Source: Microcebus murinus
Taxonomy: Eukaryota; Chordata; Mammalia; Primates; Cheirogaleidae
Reading direction: 5' to 3'
Length of the DNA stretch: 64,000 nucleotides
Assembly (NCBI RefSeq): GCF_040939455.1
Contig: NC_134109.1
Location: 58,680,001 to 58,744,000, forward strand
The notes beneath the pieces were generated by a model, which was given only the letters and a program-made list of their open reading frames with translations, was not told the DNA's origin and searched no databases. The translations under genes and the position numbers were made by a program. This document shows positions 1-11,864 of this stretch, piece after piece. The stretch's first letter is position 1; the number at the start of each line of letters is the position of its first letter.

Positions 1-690
1 CTTTTTTGTTTTTGTTTTTAAGGCTAACTAAAAACATATCCTCTTAAATAGGACATCTTGATTCCTTTCAATTCTTTGTAATATTTTGCAGTGAACATTC
101 TTGTGTATAAATTGTCATATGTATAGCTCATCATTTCCTATGGTAAACACTTAAAAGTAGAAATATTTCATCAAAATAGTACTCCAGTGTGGTTTTAATT
201 TCTCTTTCCATGATGCTAATGAGCGTGAACACCTGTACATATGCCTATTGGCCATTTAGATATCCTCTTTTGGGAAGTGCCTGTTTGGCAAGGTTTTGCC
301 CATTTTTCTATTGGGTACTCAGTGTTTTTTAATTAATTTGGATGAATTCTTTATATATTTTGGATGTGAGTGCTCTGTAGGACATGTATATGCAAATATT
401 TTCTCCCACCCTGTGGCTTGCTTTTTATTCTCTTAATGTTGTCTTTTGCTGAACAAAAGTCCTTAATTTTAACTTAGTCATATTTATCTCTTTTCATTTA
501 CAGTTAATGCTTTTTGCTTCTTGTTTTGAAAAATCCTTGCTTACTCAAGGTCATAAAGATATTCTTCTCTGTTTTCTTCTGCAAGTTTTATTTTTTATTT
601 CTTGCAGAAGCTTTAACTTTCATATTTATATCTACAATCAATCTGTAATTCACATTTGTGTGTGATATGAAGTATTTGCCGTAAAGTAAA
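1..690 (-). mobile_element. Old L1 (L1M-type) fragment, 3' end of ORF2 and 3'UTR
   Basis: The plus strand reads as the complement of L1 ORF2 near its C-terminus, for example the stretch around 190-330 (TTTTAATTT, TTGGCCATTTAGATATCC, TTTTGCCCATTTTT) and around 400 (AAATATTTTCTCCCACCCTG). It is heavily diverged with no open frame, so this is an old fossil. The element resumes at about 1026 and again at about 3229, so it is the 3' part of one long minus-strand L1 running to about 5215. The left edge lies at or outside the window start. Confidence 0.75.
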
Positions 691-1025
691 ACACAGGTGC
701 AGAAAATCTCACGAAACAAATGTATAACCTAATGAATTATTATTGGTCAAACACCACCAAGATCAAGAAATAGAACTTTGCCCACCACTCCTGGTGCCCC
801 TCCATGTGCCCCTTCCCCATCCCAGTCCTCTCCCTGATCCTGATGTCGAATGCCGTTGGAATTGTCCCACATTAGGCCAAAATGGCCATGGAAAACGTAT
901 GATCCCAGGCAAGACAGCTCTCTGCAGCTGAGACAGATCCTGAAGTAGCTGAGAGCTCCCCACAGCAGCTCGGCAAGTCTTCCTTGGGTAGTGAATCTCC
1001 CTGTCTAGCACACCTTGTCACCTAG
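691..1025 (-). mobile_element. Diverged insert in the old L1, partly L1M 3'UTR-like
   Basis: The block from about 740 to 850 (AACACCACCAAGATCAAGAAA, then a C-rich stretch) resembles the 3'UTR of older L1M families read on the complementary strand. The part from 850 to 1020 is GC-richer and I cannot assign it. Two overlapping small open frames (743-931 plus, 763-1011 minus) are chance frames in this GC-rich patch. It interrupts the ORF2 similarity that continues on both sides. Confidence 0.4.
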
Positions 1026-1394
1026 TTTTGTCTGGGGCAATTTTATTTGAAATTACATTGAATCTATAGATAAATTTGGAAGAATTAATTTTGTAGAATC
1101 TTTATAATATTTAGTCTTCCAATGCATAAAACGGCATGTTTCTTCACTTTAGTTTTGTAATTTTTTTATATTTTATAGTTTTCTTTGTAGAAGTCTTATA
1201 CATCTTTTGCTAGATTTTTCTCCTAGTAATTTAATGTTTTTGATGATGTGATATCTTTTAAATTTCATTTTCTAATTGTTTACTGCTGGTTGGTTTATTT
1301 GCTGTTTTAGTACATTGGTCTTCTGTCTAGTGACCTTTCTAGATTCACTTAATAATTTTAACAGTTTTTCTACAGATTCATTTGGATTTGCTTT
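1026..1394 (-). mobile_element. Old L1, second segment (ORF2 reverse-transcriptase to linker part)
   Basis: The complement of ORF2 is recognisable from about 1050 (ATTACATTGAATCTATAGAT, CTTCCAATGCATAAA) to 1394 (AGATTCATTTGGATTTG). It stops abruptly where a younger L1 begins with an A-tail/3'UTR signature at 1395. The continuation, starting with AATCATGTCACTTGCAAATAA, is found 1.8 kb away at about 3229, which shows that these segments were contiguous before the nested insertion. Confidence 0.7.
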
Positions 1395-3228
1395 GTTTCT
1401 TTATTTTTTATTGAGGTAAAATATACATATATAAATTACTATCTTGACCATCTTTAAGTGTACAGTTCATTGGTAATAAATGCATTTATATCCTTTTATT
1501 CCCTCTTCATCACCCCTCCCTCCTCACCTTCCTGGCTTCTGGTAACCACCAATCTATTCTCTGTCTTCATGAGATCCACATTTTTAGCTCCCATATATAA
1601 GTAAGAATGTATAATATTTGTCTTTCTGTGTTTGGCTTAGCCCACTTAACATAATTGCTTCCAGTTCTTTCTGTGTTGTAGCAAATAACAGGATTTCATT
1701 CTCTTATGGCTGCATAATATTGCATTATGTATATGAGCCACATTTTCTGTATTCATTGATCCATGGATGGGCAGTTTGATTGATTCCATATCTTGGCTAC
1801 TGTGAATAGTACTGCAATAAACATGAGAGTGCAGGTATCTTTTTGATATATTGATTTCCTTTCTTTCAGATATATACCCAGTAGTGGAATTGCTTGATCA
1901 TATAGTAGTTCTAGTTTTCGTTTTTTGAGGAACCTCTGCACTGTTCTCCATAGTGGCTGTACTAATTTACATTCCCACCAACAGTGCACAAGGTTCCCCT
2001 TTCTTCACATCCTCACCAGCATTTGTTGTCTATCTTTTTGATACAAGCCATTTTAACTGGGGTAGCATTGAGATGATATAGCATTGCAGTTTTGATTTGC
2101 ATCTCTTTGATGATTACTGATGTTGAGAATTTTTTCATGTACCTCATGGCCATTTGTATGCCTTCTTTTGAAAAATGTCTGTTCAGATCTTTTGCCCATT
2201 TTTTAAATCAGATTATTTGTTATTTTGCTATTGTTTGAGCTCCTTATACACTCTGGTTATTAATCCCTTGTCAGATGGATAGTTTGCAAATATTTTCTCC
2301 CTTTCTGTGGGTTATCTCTTCACTTTGTTGATTGTTTTCTTTTCTGTACAGAAGCTTTTTAGCCAGATATAATCCCAATTGTCTATTTTTCCTTTGGCTA
2401 CCTGTACTTTTGAAGTTTTACACACAAAAAAATTTTGCCCAGACAATGTTTTAGCACATTTCCCTCCATGTTTTCTTCTAGTAGTTTCACAATTTCAGGT
2501 CTTATATTTAAGTCTTTAATCAATTTTGATTTGATTTTTTGTGTGTGGTGAGAGATAGGGATCCAGTTTCATTCTTCTACATATAGTTATCCAGTTTTCC
2601 CAGCACCATTTAATGAAAAGACTACCCTCCCCCCATTGTAAGTCCTTGGCACCTTTGTCAAAGATGAGTTGGTTATAAATGCATGGATTCACATCTGGGT
2701 TCTCTATTCTGTTCCATTGGACTATATGTCTGTTTTTATGCCAGTACCATGATATTTTGGTTACTATGACTGTACAGTAATTTTTGAAGTCAGATAGTAA
2801 GATGCCTCTACCTTTGTTCTTTTTGCTCAGGATTGTTTTGACCATTCAGGGTCTTTGTGGTTCCACGTAAATTTTAGGATTTTTTTTTCTATTTCTGTGA
2901 AGAATGTCATTGGTATTTCAATAGAGATTGCATTGAACAATCATTTTAACAATATCAATTCTTCCAATCCATAAGCATAGGATATCTTTCCATTTTCTGT
3001 GTGTGTGTCCTATTCTATTTCTTTCATCAAAGTTTTATAGTTTTCCTTGTATAGATCTTTCACTGCTTTGGTTAGATTAATTGCTAGATATTTTATATTT
3101 TTAGTAGCTATTGTAAACAGGATTGCTTTCTTGATTTCATTTTCAGATTGTTTACTGTTGGGACATATAAATGCTACTGATTTCTGTATGTTGATTTTGT
3201 ATCCTGCAACTTTACTGAATACACATAA
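1395..3228 (-). mobile_element. Younger 5'-truncated L1 (L1MA/MB-like) nested in older L1
   Basis: On the minus strand this is the 3' part of an L1: 3'UTR from about 1395 (complement begins TTTATTGAGGTAAAATATAC), then the ORF2 C-terminal region to about 3228. Decayed ORF2 pieces are still open at 1753-1989 and 2516-2845; the second includes a W-C-W-E-N-W motif typical of the region downstream of the reverse transcriptase. It is less diverged than the flanking L1 and ends where the flanking L1 resumes, so it is a later, 5'-truncated insertion. I could not find a convincing target duplication. Confidence 0.75.
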
Positions 3229-5215
3229 TCATGTCACTTGCAAATAATGAAAGATTTATTTATTTGTTTATTTCCAATGTTTATAAATTTTATTTGCCTT
3301 ATTCTCTGTGTAGGATTTCCAGAAAGTGTTGAATAGTAGTGATGAAAAAAGGTATCTGTCACATTCCTGATATCAAATGGAAAACTTTCAATATTTCACC
3401 ATTGTATATGATTTTACTATAGCTTCTTTGAAGATACATAGTTTCATATTAAAGAAGTTTCCTTTATTCCTAAGTTTTTAAAATAATAATTATAATCAAT
3501 AAATTTTATTAAGTTCTGTATCTTCTGAAATCATATTTTTCTCCTTTATTCTTTAATGTTGTAAATTACCTTTATTGATATTTTCAACATTAAAGCAAAC
3601 TTAGAATAAAAGTAACTCGAGATATATCTTTTTAAATAAATCACTAGATTTAATTCATAAATACTTTATTTAGAATTTTTGCATCTTAGTTCACAGAAAG
3701 ATTGGGTGTTCTTTCTTGCAATGTCTTTATTAAGTTTAGGTATCAAGGTTATGTTGGCCTCATAAAACATGTTGAGAAAACATGGGAAACACTTTTTCCC
3801 ATTCTCTGGAAGAATTTAAGAGTGATACTATTTCTTTTATGAAAGTTGGAAGAAGCTGAGCTTCTAGGCTTGGAGATTTCCATATGGAAAGATATTCAAT
3901 TTATTTTAATAAGACCAGTCAGATTTTTCATTTCTTGTGGCATTATCTTTGGTAAGTTGTTATTTTCCAGCACTTTGTTCAGTTCATCTACATCTTCCAA
4001 ATTATTCACATAAAGTTCTTTATAATATCCTATTTACTTATTAATTTGTAGGATCTCCTGTGATGTCCCCTTTTTCATTCCTGATATTAGTAACTTTGTG
4101 CCTTCACTCTTTTTACCCCTGCATCATAGTCTTGCTAGAAGTTCATCAATTTGATTAATCTTTTCGAAGAACCAAATTTGATGTTTTTATTCTCTCTGTT
4201 GTATGTTTGTCTTTTACCTCTTTAATTTCTGTTTTATCTTCATTGTTTCCTCCTTCCTAATTTCTTTGGGCTCAATTTTCTGTAGCATTTTAAACATATG
4301 CTGAGCCATAAAACATTACTCAACAAATTTTCAAAGATAGAATTTGAATAGATTATGTTCTTGGGCCTAGCTGCAACTAACCTAGACAATGACAGAAAAT
4401 GCCCAAATGTTTGGAAATACATTACTTAACTACACAAAGCATTTCTAATTTCTTAAAATGGATATTTTGATCATGGATATTACAGTGATATAATGTAAGC
4501 ATTTTAAGTCTGTAATGTTACTCTCTGCCTGGCTTTAGCTACATACCACAATAGGTTATGCTATACCATATTTTCATTATTATTCAGCCCATTAATATTG
4601 AATATACTATGGATAAATCTGGGTTCATATTTACCAACTTATTATTTGGGTTATTTTTTTGTTTTACTTACCATTACTTTAACCTGTTTTATGTTACCTT
4701 TTCTCTCCCTCGTTTTAATAAATTAAGTATAATTTTGTTCTACTTTATCCTCTATTAATATGTTAATTAAATATTATTTTACTGTTCTTTTAATTGTTAC
4801 CCTACTTTACAGCATGAATTTTTTATTTCTTAGTGTATAAATTAATTCTTTATTACTTCCCAGACAATGTTAGGCCCTACCACCTTTTAAAAAAATCATT
4901 TTCATGCATTTTAATTGTACCTATATTTTAAATCTCATAAGCCATTGGTATTTTTGTTTTATATAACAAATATTAATTATATTTGCCTACCTATTTACCT
5001 TTCCTATGATTCTTCATTCATTCTTTCATTTCTGTGTTTCTGATATTATTTTGATTTTACCTAAAGACCTCTCTTTTATTGCTTTTTTTTAGTGTAAATC
5101 TGTTTGTGAACAATCTTCTCAGGTTTTTGCCTGGAAATATCTTCATTTCTCCTTCTCTTTGAAGGATATTTTTGCTGGGTATAGAATTCTAGGTTAACAG
5201 TTACTTTCTTTCAGT
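3229..5215 (-). mobile_element. Old L1, third segment (ORF2 RT/EN back to ORF1 C-terminus)
   Basis: The complementary-strand L1 resumes with the codons just upstream of the RT active-site region, continues through RT (about 3700-3960) and the RT N-terminal part (to about 4290), then an ORF2 start-like region (about 4590-4700, CATTAATATTGAATATAC) and ORF1 C-terminus-like sequence ending near 5215 (TTTTGCTGGGTATAGAATTC). The order matches a minus-strand L1, but the endonuclease part is shortened and a piece at 4305-4440 is flipped. No long frame survives. Confidence 0.65.
4305..4440 (+). mobile_element. Plus-oriented L1 linker patch inside minus-strand L1
   Basis: The sequence AAACATTACTCAACAAATTT through GCCCAAATGTTTGGAAATAC reads as sense L1 from the linker between endonuclease and reverse transcriptase. 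Sequence on either side is antisense L1, and the linker is the part expected at this spot. A local inversion within the element explains this more simply than a separate insertion. Confidence 0.55.
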
Positions 5216-6035
5216 TCTCCTGAAGATTCTGAAAGCTACCTAATTAACTTTAGCTAATTTAAGCAGAAGAGAGTTTGTTAAAATAGGTTTTGTTGTCTGA
5301 AACTAGGAACTTTGATGACTACAGAGTTGCAAATTACCAGTTAGGTGTCCCATTTAATAGTAATGATGAGTTGTAATTATACTTTTATCATATACTAATT
5401 TTTTATTCACACTTAACACTGCTTTTGGATTTTGTATTATATCTTACTGATTACTCTGTCTATTCTTACTACAAAAACTGTTCAGCTGAAAGGTGTTCAA
5501 GTTACTTATTCTTTATTTATGATACCTTAAATATCTCATAAGGCAGGTTCCCTCTTACTTCACAATTTATCAAAATTGTACTGATTTATTCCTTTCCATT
5601 TATTCTCCCCGGTAATCTTAAGAATTGTTTTTATAAAGTTCCTACATAAATGTCATTAGGATTCTTATTTGAAAGCAACATATCTATAAATTAATTTATA
5701 CTCTATTTATAATATTATATTTACTCCAGAATCATGATGGCTTCTGAGTTATGGAAGTCACATGTCTCTGAAAAAATACATGTGTGTGTCATGTACGTTG
5801 CATCTTACATTTGTTCATAAATATAGAAGCTATGTTATAAATAAAATATTTTCCACAATGTTTGCTGCTAACTGGATGGTATACAGGAAAGTCCCCATGC
5901 AGAGATCTCTAATTAGTTATAATCATTTTTCCTTAATCTATTTGGCTTTTCCAGGCAGATGAGATAATTTTGTCTTCATTTCCCAATACTCATACCTATT
6001 TTTACACTAAACTAGTTACAACATAAAGGAAAATG
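5216..6035. other. No recognised feature, AT-rich
   Basis: AT-rich sequence without a recognisable repeat or gene. The small open frame at 5762-5962 has no family resemblance that I can see. Confidence 0.5.
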
Positions 6036-6425
6036 TTAAATAAAGTTTGTGAAATATGGTATATCCATAAAATGTAATATTATTCAGCCATAAAAAGTAA
6101 TGAAGTACTGATAAACACAATATGGATGAACCTTGAAAACATTATGCTCAGTGAATAAGCCAGTCAAAAAGACGAAATATTGTGTAATTACATTCATACA
6201 AAAGTCCATAATGAAGAAACCTATAGAGACAAAAATAGATTAATGATTACTTAGGACTAGGGGTAATGGAGGGCTGTGGGAATAAGGGGAGAATAGCCAA
6301 CAGGCACAGAGCTTCATTTTGAGGTGATGAAAACTGTCTAACATTGATTATGGTGTTAGTTGCACATTATCTGTGCATGTATGGTATATGAATTAGATCT
6401 CAGTAAAGCTGTTCAAAAAAATAAG
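6036..6425 (+). mobile_element. L1M 3' end (L1MB/MC-like)
   Basis: Sense-strand L1 3' end: it starts in the ORF2 C-terminal codons (GGTATATCCATAAAATG, TATTATTCAGCCATAAAAAG) and runs through the 3'UTR (GATTACTTAGGACTAGGGG, GAGGTGATGAAAACTGTC) to an ending near AATTAGATCTCAGTAAAGCT plus a short A-rich tail. It is about 390 bp, 5'-truncated, and colinear with the second copy at 18.57-19.04 kb. Confidence 0.8.
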
Positions 6426-6559
6426 AGTTGTGATGACTTGTATCTTTGTCTTATCTCTGATTTTAAAAGAAAAAATTCCAAGCTAGAATTTCAGTTACTT
6501 GTGATTTTAGTTACCAGTTTTATGTAGTCCATCATTTTGTTATAAGGCCTCATTCACAA

Positions 6560-6960
6560 CATTTTGTGTTTTGATATAAATAACAAGAGTGCTAGAACAC
6601 CAAAAACTGCATTTCCCAGACACTCTTGCCAGCTGGCTCCCAGTAGGTTCTGCCAATGGAAGGTACTAGTAGAAGACTGGACAACTGGAAGATGGAAGAA
6701 GCAGCCCTCTTCCTACTTCTGGTTTCTGGCAGTACATCTGGTGGTGGCAGCAGCAGCAACAAGGACAGTCTCGACTTGAAGCAGTGGCGACAGTAATACC
6801 AGTAACAATAGCCAACAGCAGCAACAGCAGTAGGTTGGGAGTTCAGGCTCCCAGGTCCTGCCCAGCAGAAGCCTGTGTGGCATAGTGCCCCTGACTGCTG
6901 GGAAACCTGTCCCTTGGATACTGGTCGTATGGATTTTAAATATGTTTATCTCTGTCAAGA
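6560..6960. repeat. Probable old interspersed repeat with CAG/CAA-rich interior
   Basis: The pattern 'GCATTTCCCAGACACTCTTG ... GCCAATGGAAGG' looks like an old mammalian interspersed repeat, but I cannot name the family. The interior (6745-6835) is a degenerate CAG/CAA/GTA trinucleotide-rich stretch, which creates spurious open frames on both strands (6564-6779 plus, 6713-6958 minus, the latter rich in Cys, Leu and Thr). No coding claim is made. Confidence 0.35.
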
Positions 6961-7765
6961 AAATTGAAAGAGTACCCTGAGATCTTGCTCACCATAAAGG
7001 CCACAAGATTGCCAAATTTCCCAATTTATAATTTTCACTAAAAACAATTGAATTAGTCCCACTTGGTATTTCTGTTACAGCACACCGGGGCATGTAGAAT
7101 ATTCTCTACATTAATAAATAGAGAAATATACCTGAGGAAAGAGACAGCAAAGGGAAGAGGGGCCCTGGAGCACTGGCAAAAATTATTTGTATTTGGAGAA
7201 AGTTAATTTTTTCCCGTATCATAAAAAACAAATTATTTTAAGATTTTTGCATGAGATGTTTTGACTTTCCCCTTCAGTGCAAAACCATTTTTCCCTCAAA
7301 TGATTTACCTAATAGACATGAAGAACTGCTATCAAGCCTTTTCTCATGCAGTTATAGCAGCAAGAAAATTATTTTACATCAGCTGCTGACAACTAGTATC
7401 CCTCTCAGGGGCACATAATGAGAGAACTGTCAGGCATGATGAGTGTCCAGTATCGAAATATTTAATTAATGAGCTCTTGTCTTGCCTCTAGGTAATTCTT
7501 CACAGTCCTAAGGATATAGAGAAAGCACCCTCTGATCAGTCCAGTGAATTTAAAAAAAAAAAAAAAACACATTCACTGCTTAAAGAAATTCATTTTCATT
7601 TTTTAAAATCCAAATTACCTTTAAAATTCCATGAACTTATTTTCTTAAGATGCTTAAAATTTTAAGGAGTAGATTGCCATAGAATCTAGACTTAGTATTT
7701 AATGTTTTAAATGTCATATTTATATTAAGAAAAATATAAAAGTAAGCTACTATGAATTCATTCTC
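6961..7765. other. No recognised feature; 16-A run at 7553
   Basis: Apart from an A-homopolymer at about 7551-7567 I see no repeat, gene or RNA signature. Confidence 0.45.
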
Positions 7766-7767
7766 TT

Positions 7768-8065
7768 ATTTATTTATTGAGAGATAAGTTCTTGCCCCAT
7801 TGCCCAGGCTAGAGAGCAGTGGCATAATCATAGCTCACTGTAACTTCTTAACTGCTGGGCTCAAGCAATCCTCCCACCTCAGCCTCCTGTGGAGCTGAGA
7901 CTATAAGCACACACCACACACCCAGCTAATTGTTAATATTTTTTTGTAGAGATGGAGGTCCCACTATGTTGGCCAGGCTAGTTTTTAAATCTTGGGCTCA
8001 ACAGATCCTCCCACCTTGGCCCCCCAAAGTGCTGGGATTATAGGCATGAGCCACCACACCTGGCC
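7768..8065 (-). mobile_element. Alu (old, AluJ-like), minus strand
   Basis: Full-length dimeric Alu on the minus strand: the plus strand begins with a degenerate T-rich tail (TTATTTATTTATTGAGAGA), has TTGCCCAGGCTAGAGAGCAG, a mid-element TTTTTTTGTAGAGATGG linker, and ends with GAGCCACCACACCTGGCC. Its many differences from consensus and its linker without the lemur extension suggest an early primate subfamily. Confidence 0.85.
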
Positions 8066-9380
8066 CATCTCACTTTTAAAAATTGTCATTTAGTTATTAA
8101 AACAGCACTTACATAGATTAGAAAACAGTGGTACAATATGTATGATGTATTTTATTCAGTGTTTTCACAAGGTTTGATGTGTGTTCTAGATCCATAGACC
8201 CTTTGTAATATATTTCCATAGTCCTCAATTTGTGAACGACCTCATCCTCTGACCTAAAATAATGCCAGGCTGCTCTAGAATACTGCTTCCTTATATCAAG
8301 GCCTTTTGACTCTTGTCTGGAGAATCTTAGTCTCTGCTCATGAGCTTGCTTAACAGTCCCTTTAAGAGCAATGTACAGCATCTTATTCCTAGAAAAGGGT
8401 CCTTCCCTCTGACAGATTATACAAACGCTATTCTACAATAAAACACTAGGGTTGGGAATGAGAACTGAGAAGGTGAGGTGGGAGATACACAGTGAAATTC
8501 ATGGAGGTGTTAAACAAAAACTCACATCTCTAGACTTCTAATGCAATGCTCTTGCCTTTAAACTAAGCAAGCAAAGAAATCATTAAAACAGTGACTGGGC
8601 TTAAGAGTCTCTAGAATTCCCCCATCGCTATTGTTTCCTTTGTCCACCAATCCACAGTCCACAAGGATTTCTTCTCTTGCTGGTGAGATTAACAGCATAT
8701 TTTAAAGATAGAGGCCACCACAGTTGTAACTCCTGGAAATTGACTCTTCTTTGGCTCCTTTTGACATATTTTTACCATGTTTAGTAAAACCAAATTGTAA
8801 ACTACTCTTGACTTCATCTAACATTCTAATACTCCTAAGAAGTAAAGGCCTCCATTTTTGTAATATTAACCAATTATCCACTTAATACATTTAGAGTAAT
8901 ATAAGATCATTTAAATTTAAATCAAGGCTAGGTATATTGAAATTAATTTTATAAGAGAAAGTTCTGAAGATTATTCTAGAAAACATATAAGTAATCATCT
9001 GGCATGACAATGAATACACCCTGTGTAAAAATATTTATAATGTATAAAACAGTAAGAGAACATGGCATATTTAAAAAGATTATTGGAAACCTCTTTTGCA
9101 AAACAGCATGCCTAAAGAATTCAGCACCAACACAAAAATACTGCAGATCCTGTACCTACTACAAATGTCATCCAGGTGATGATCGAGGCTGGTGTTCAAT
9201 TTGTGCTCCCCAGAACATCACTGTGGGTGGCATCTGTTTTGACTGGTCATCATCCATGCTACACTAATCATTAAATATTTTAATATTATTCTTGCAAGCA
9301 TCCCCAAAACAACCTACGATTCCTAACAATCTTCAGTAGGAGTTATAGCCGCACTCCTGTTACAGTAAAGAATTCCCCTC
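8066..9380. other. No recognised feature
   Basis: About 1.3 kb without a repeat I can name. The open frames at 8118-8381 (minus) and 9004-9267 (plus) were inspected. The second has a Cys-rich stretch, but the spacing fits no zinc-binding or other domain I know, and there are no splice or promoter signals. Confidence 0.4.
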
Positions 9381-9399
9381 TATATGGAATCAAAGTCAT

Positions 9400-9690
9400 T
9401 TCTGCATTAGACAGAACCCTTTTAATTGCAACAGAACTATGTGAATTACCTTAAGTTCAAAGGGATTTTATTGGCTTGTGTGACTGAGATGTTCCTGGAC
9501 AGAGCTGGCCTCCAGGACTCAAAATATATCATCAGGTCACTCTTGTTCTCTGTCTTTGCCCCTCCTCATTATTCCTTTCTACATTGCTCAATAAGTTGGC
9601 TTCACTGCCCCCTCCTAAAGGCAGGCCTCTCCTGGGTTGTGAATTGGGGGCAGGAGATCAAAATTCCAGTTAAGAGTCTTATTTAATCAA
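9400..9690 (+). repeat. Probable old interspersed repeat, family not assigned
   Basis: The motif string 'TTTTAATTGCAACAGAAC ... GGGATTTTATTGGCTTGTGT ... CCTGGACAGAGCTGGCC' matches my memory of a common mammalian repeat unit (AATTTATTGGCTCATGTAACTGA-type), but I cannot name the family with confidence. Confidence 0.35.
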
Positions 9691-9824
9691 GTCTGGACCA
9701 CGCAACAAGCACTCCTGAGCAGAGGGTGGAGGGAGTGCGATACAGAAGACACTATGGTTGGCAAGCCCATGCCCAAACCATAAGGGGAAAGGGAGGAGCC
9801 TTACCACTCCCAGCAGTCCATGGG

Positions 9825-9950
9825 GCAGCAGTGTTAGAAATGCAGAATCTGGAGCCCCACCCAGACCTACCAAATCAGAATCTGGAGTTCAACAAGATCC
9901 CCAGGTGATTCCCATGCACATTATAATTAGAGAGGCGCCTAGGAGAGGCA
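9825..9950 (+). mobile_element. MER5A-type hAT-Charlie DNA transposon fragment
   Basis: The core CCCACCCAGACCTACC ... AATCAGAATCTGGAG ... CCCCAGGTGATTCCCATGCA is the signature of the MER5 family of non-autonomous hAT elements. They are old and do not code for protein. Strand is nominal because the element is partly palindromic. Confidence 0.75.
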
Positions 9951-10334
9951 CAGTGGGAACTGATGTCATTACAGAAAGGGGAAGGGTTAAGACAACAGGT
10001 GTTCACTCCAATACAACTGTGATGTCGTGCAACTTCCTTTTTTAGTCTTCAGTGAAAATATAGAACTAGCCTTTGCTCTAAGTTATCAGAAACTTTGATA
10101 CTCATTTCAAAAGCATTAGTAGGTCTCCCTGCAGTTTCCTGGTCTTTATAATTCCCATTCTCCTTTATCAAGGCTAGTAGCTAATTTATTTTTACTCTAA
10201 CTTTTTATTTTAGAAATCATTCACTATATGAGAACTTTTGTTAGATAGGAGGAAATCAACACTGTAAGTGTTCATTTTTGTCTTTGACTTTGGTTCAATT
10301 GCTCCACATCCTGCCGGCGTATTTGCTTCCTACT

Positions 10335-10429
10335 GATAGGGCTAGCACAGCCCAGTGGTTAAGAGCGTGGATCAGAAGCCAGAGGCTGGTTTAAATCCCA
10401 ATCTGCCACTTACTAGCTGTGTTTCTTAA
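10335..10429 (+). mobile_element. MIR SINE, left part
   Basis: AGCCCAGTGGTTAAGAGCGT ... GGTTTAAATCCCAATCTGCC ... CTTACTAGCTGTGT is the MIR core. The MIR is cut at a TTAA and continues at 10701. Confidence 0.85.
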
Positions 10430-10700
10430 CACAGTGCCACACTACAAAAAAATTTTTTTCCTTGGGGCCACAGTGTTTTATTATGAAAATAGAATAAAAA
10501 CTTTGAAAACAAAACAATCATTTCTAATTTAATGAAAAATTTGTTATTTTTTTATTGTTTTCTGGTGTGCTTTATATGCAACTTGAAAAATAGTTCATGT
10601 GGCTTCCAAGGGGAAGAGATGTGTGAGTTACATATGCTTCACAAGGCCCTGGGCTCAAAACTAGCATGAGTTGAATACAACTCACATGGCAGTTAATGTG
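10430..10700. mobile_element. piggyBac-type non-autonomous element in a MIR (TTAA target)
   Basis: A 271-bp block separates two MIR halves and is flanked by TTAA on both sides (10426-10429 and 10701-10704), the target duplication of piggyBac transposases. The ends are CACAGTGCCACAC at left and, read inward from the right, CACATTAACTGCCATG; both begin CACA and share a nearby GCCA. It has no open frame, so it is a non-autonomous copy mobilised in trans. The end sequence reminds me of the primate LOOPER family, from memory only. The two halves of the MIR rejoin cleanly when one TTAA is removed. Confidence 0.7.
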
Positions 10701-10825
10701 TTAAACTCTCTTAACCTTGGTAAAAGGGGCTCACCATAGTTCTGATGAGGATTAAGTGAACTTATGTTGGTATCTGGCATGTAGTAACTACAATGTAAGT
10801 TTTTGAAATAAATAAAGGTTGTTAG
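10701..10825 (+). mobile_element. MIR SINE, right part
   Basis: After the TTAA the MIR continues: CTCTTAACCTTGGTAAAAGG, GATGAGGATTAAGTGAAC, GGCATGTAGTAACTACAATG, AAATAAATAAAGG. This is the usual order of the MIR 3' half. Confidence 0.75.
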
Positions 10826-11149
10826 AGTGAAACCCCCAAAACATTCCTAATGCTGCTTCATGATTAATAGAGTAAATGAGCACTTGGAAAATATTTATTA
10901 CTTGAGTGATTAAATTGCCAAACTTCCCCATTTCATTCACATCTTTTTTCCTTTTCTGGTGAATCATTCCTTCTAAGCATGAGGTTGAGGAAGGAATTCT
11001 TCTAAACCAACAATAGCATCACAAGCTAATATAACCCAGGCTGACATGATATAATCAAAGCTCTGATATCTTTCTTATAATTTAAAAATGAAAATAAAAA
11101 TCAGTCAATGATCTATTAGCTGGAAAATATGTAGGGTCAAAAGTGGTTT

Positions 11150-11350
11150 CCACCCAGAATAGTTTGATGTCACTATTACTTTCATAGCCTAAAAAAACAC
11201 AAAGATCTGTTATTCTAGGAAAACTACTTCCCTCTCTGCCACCTTTATGGGGTTGTTGGGAGGAGTCAATGATTAATATGTTAGAAATGCTTAGAACAAT
11301 GCTTGGCTCAAAGTAAGTAATCAATAAAGGCCAGCTCTTATTATCACAGG
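11150..11350 (+). mobile_element. MIR SINE fragment (3' half)
   Basis: TTATGGGGTTGTTGGGAGGA, AATGATTAATATGTTAGAAA, GCTTAGAACAATGCTTGGCT and AAGTAAGTAATCAATAAAGG follow the MIR 3' half consensus. The 5' half is not clear. Confidence 0.7.
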
Positions 11351-11399
11351 GTGTTCCAAACATAGGTTGGGGAAGTCAGGAGTTATGGGGACTGTAGCA

Positions 11400-11860
11400 G
11401 GTAGCAATGCCCCAAGGTGCAGAAAATATCAATTCCTCCTCCCATGTCTGCACTCAACACACCCAACACATACATGTTCCCCTCCATGAGCAAGAGAAGC
11501 ACACATTAAAGAAAGGAAGGGCAAGCGAATGACAATTTTAAAAGATCACCAAAGTGTATGGTCTGAATTATTTGGACTAGTTCTGCTGCAATCTTAGCCA
11601 ATTGACCCTCTGCCCTAATTTTTCCACCTGAAAAAAAAATAAGCCAGTTTAAGGGCTTTTTGATGCCTGGGTGAAAGAGAAAGTATTACAGATTAACAAT
11701 CTCCTAACCATTTTAAATATTATCAAATATTCCAGCTCACAAAGTGTCATGGTTTTAGTAGCCTGGAAAATGTTGCAATTTGTTCAAACATGAGTAGCTA
11801 TTATTTCTGGATGTTAATCAGTACCGTTTACCTTGAGAACCTGAAAAATGTGTGGACTGT
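11400..11860. other. No recognised feature
   Basis: About 460 bp of single-copy-looking sequence between a MIR fragment and a CTCF-like motif. No coding or RNA signal was seen. Confidence 0.4.
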
Positions 11861-11864
11861 GCAA

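Noticed and set aside
9004..9267. 87-codon frame with several Cys residues
   Set aside because: Cys spacing fits no zinc finger or other family I know. There is no supporting promoter or neighbouring exon.
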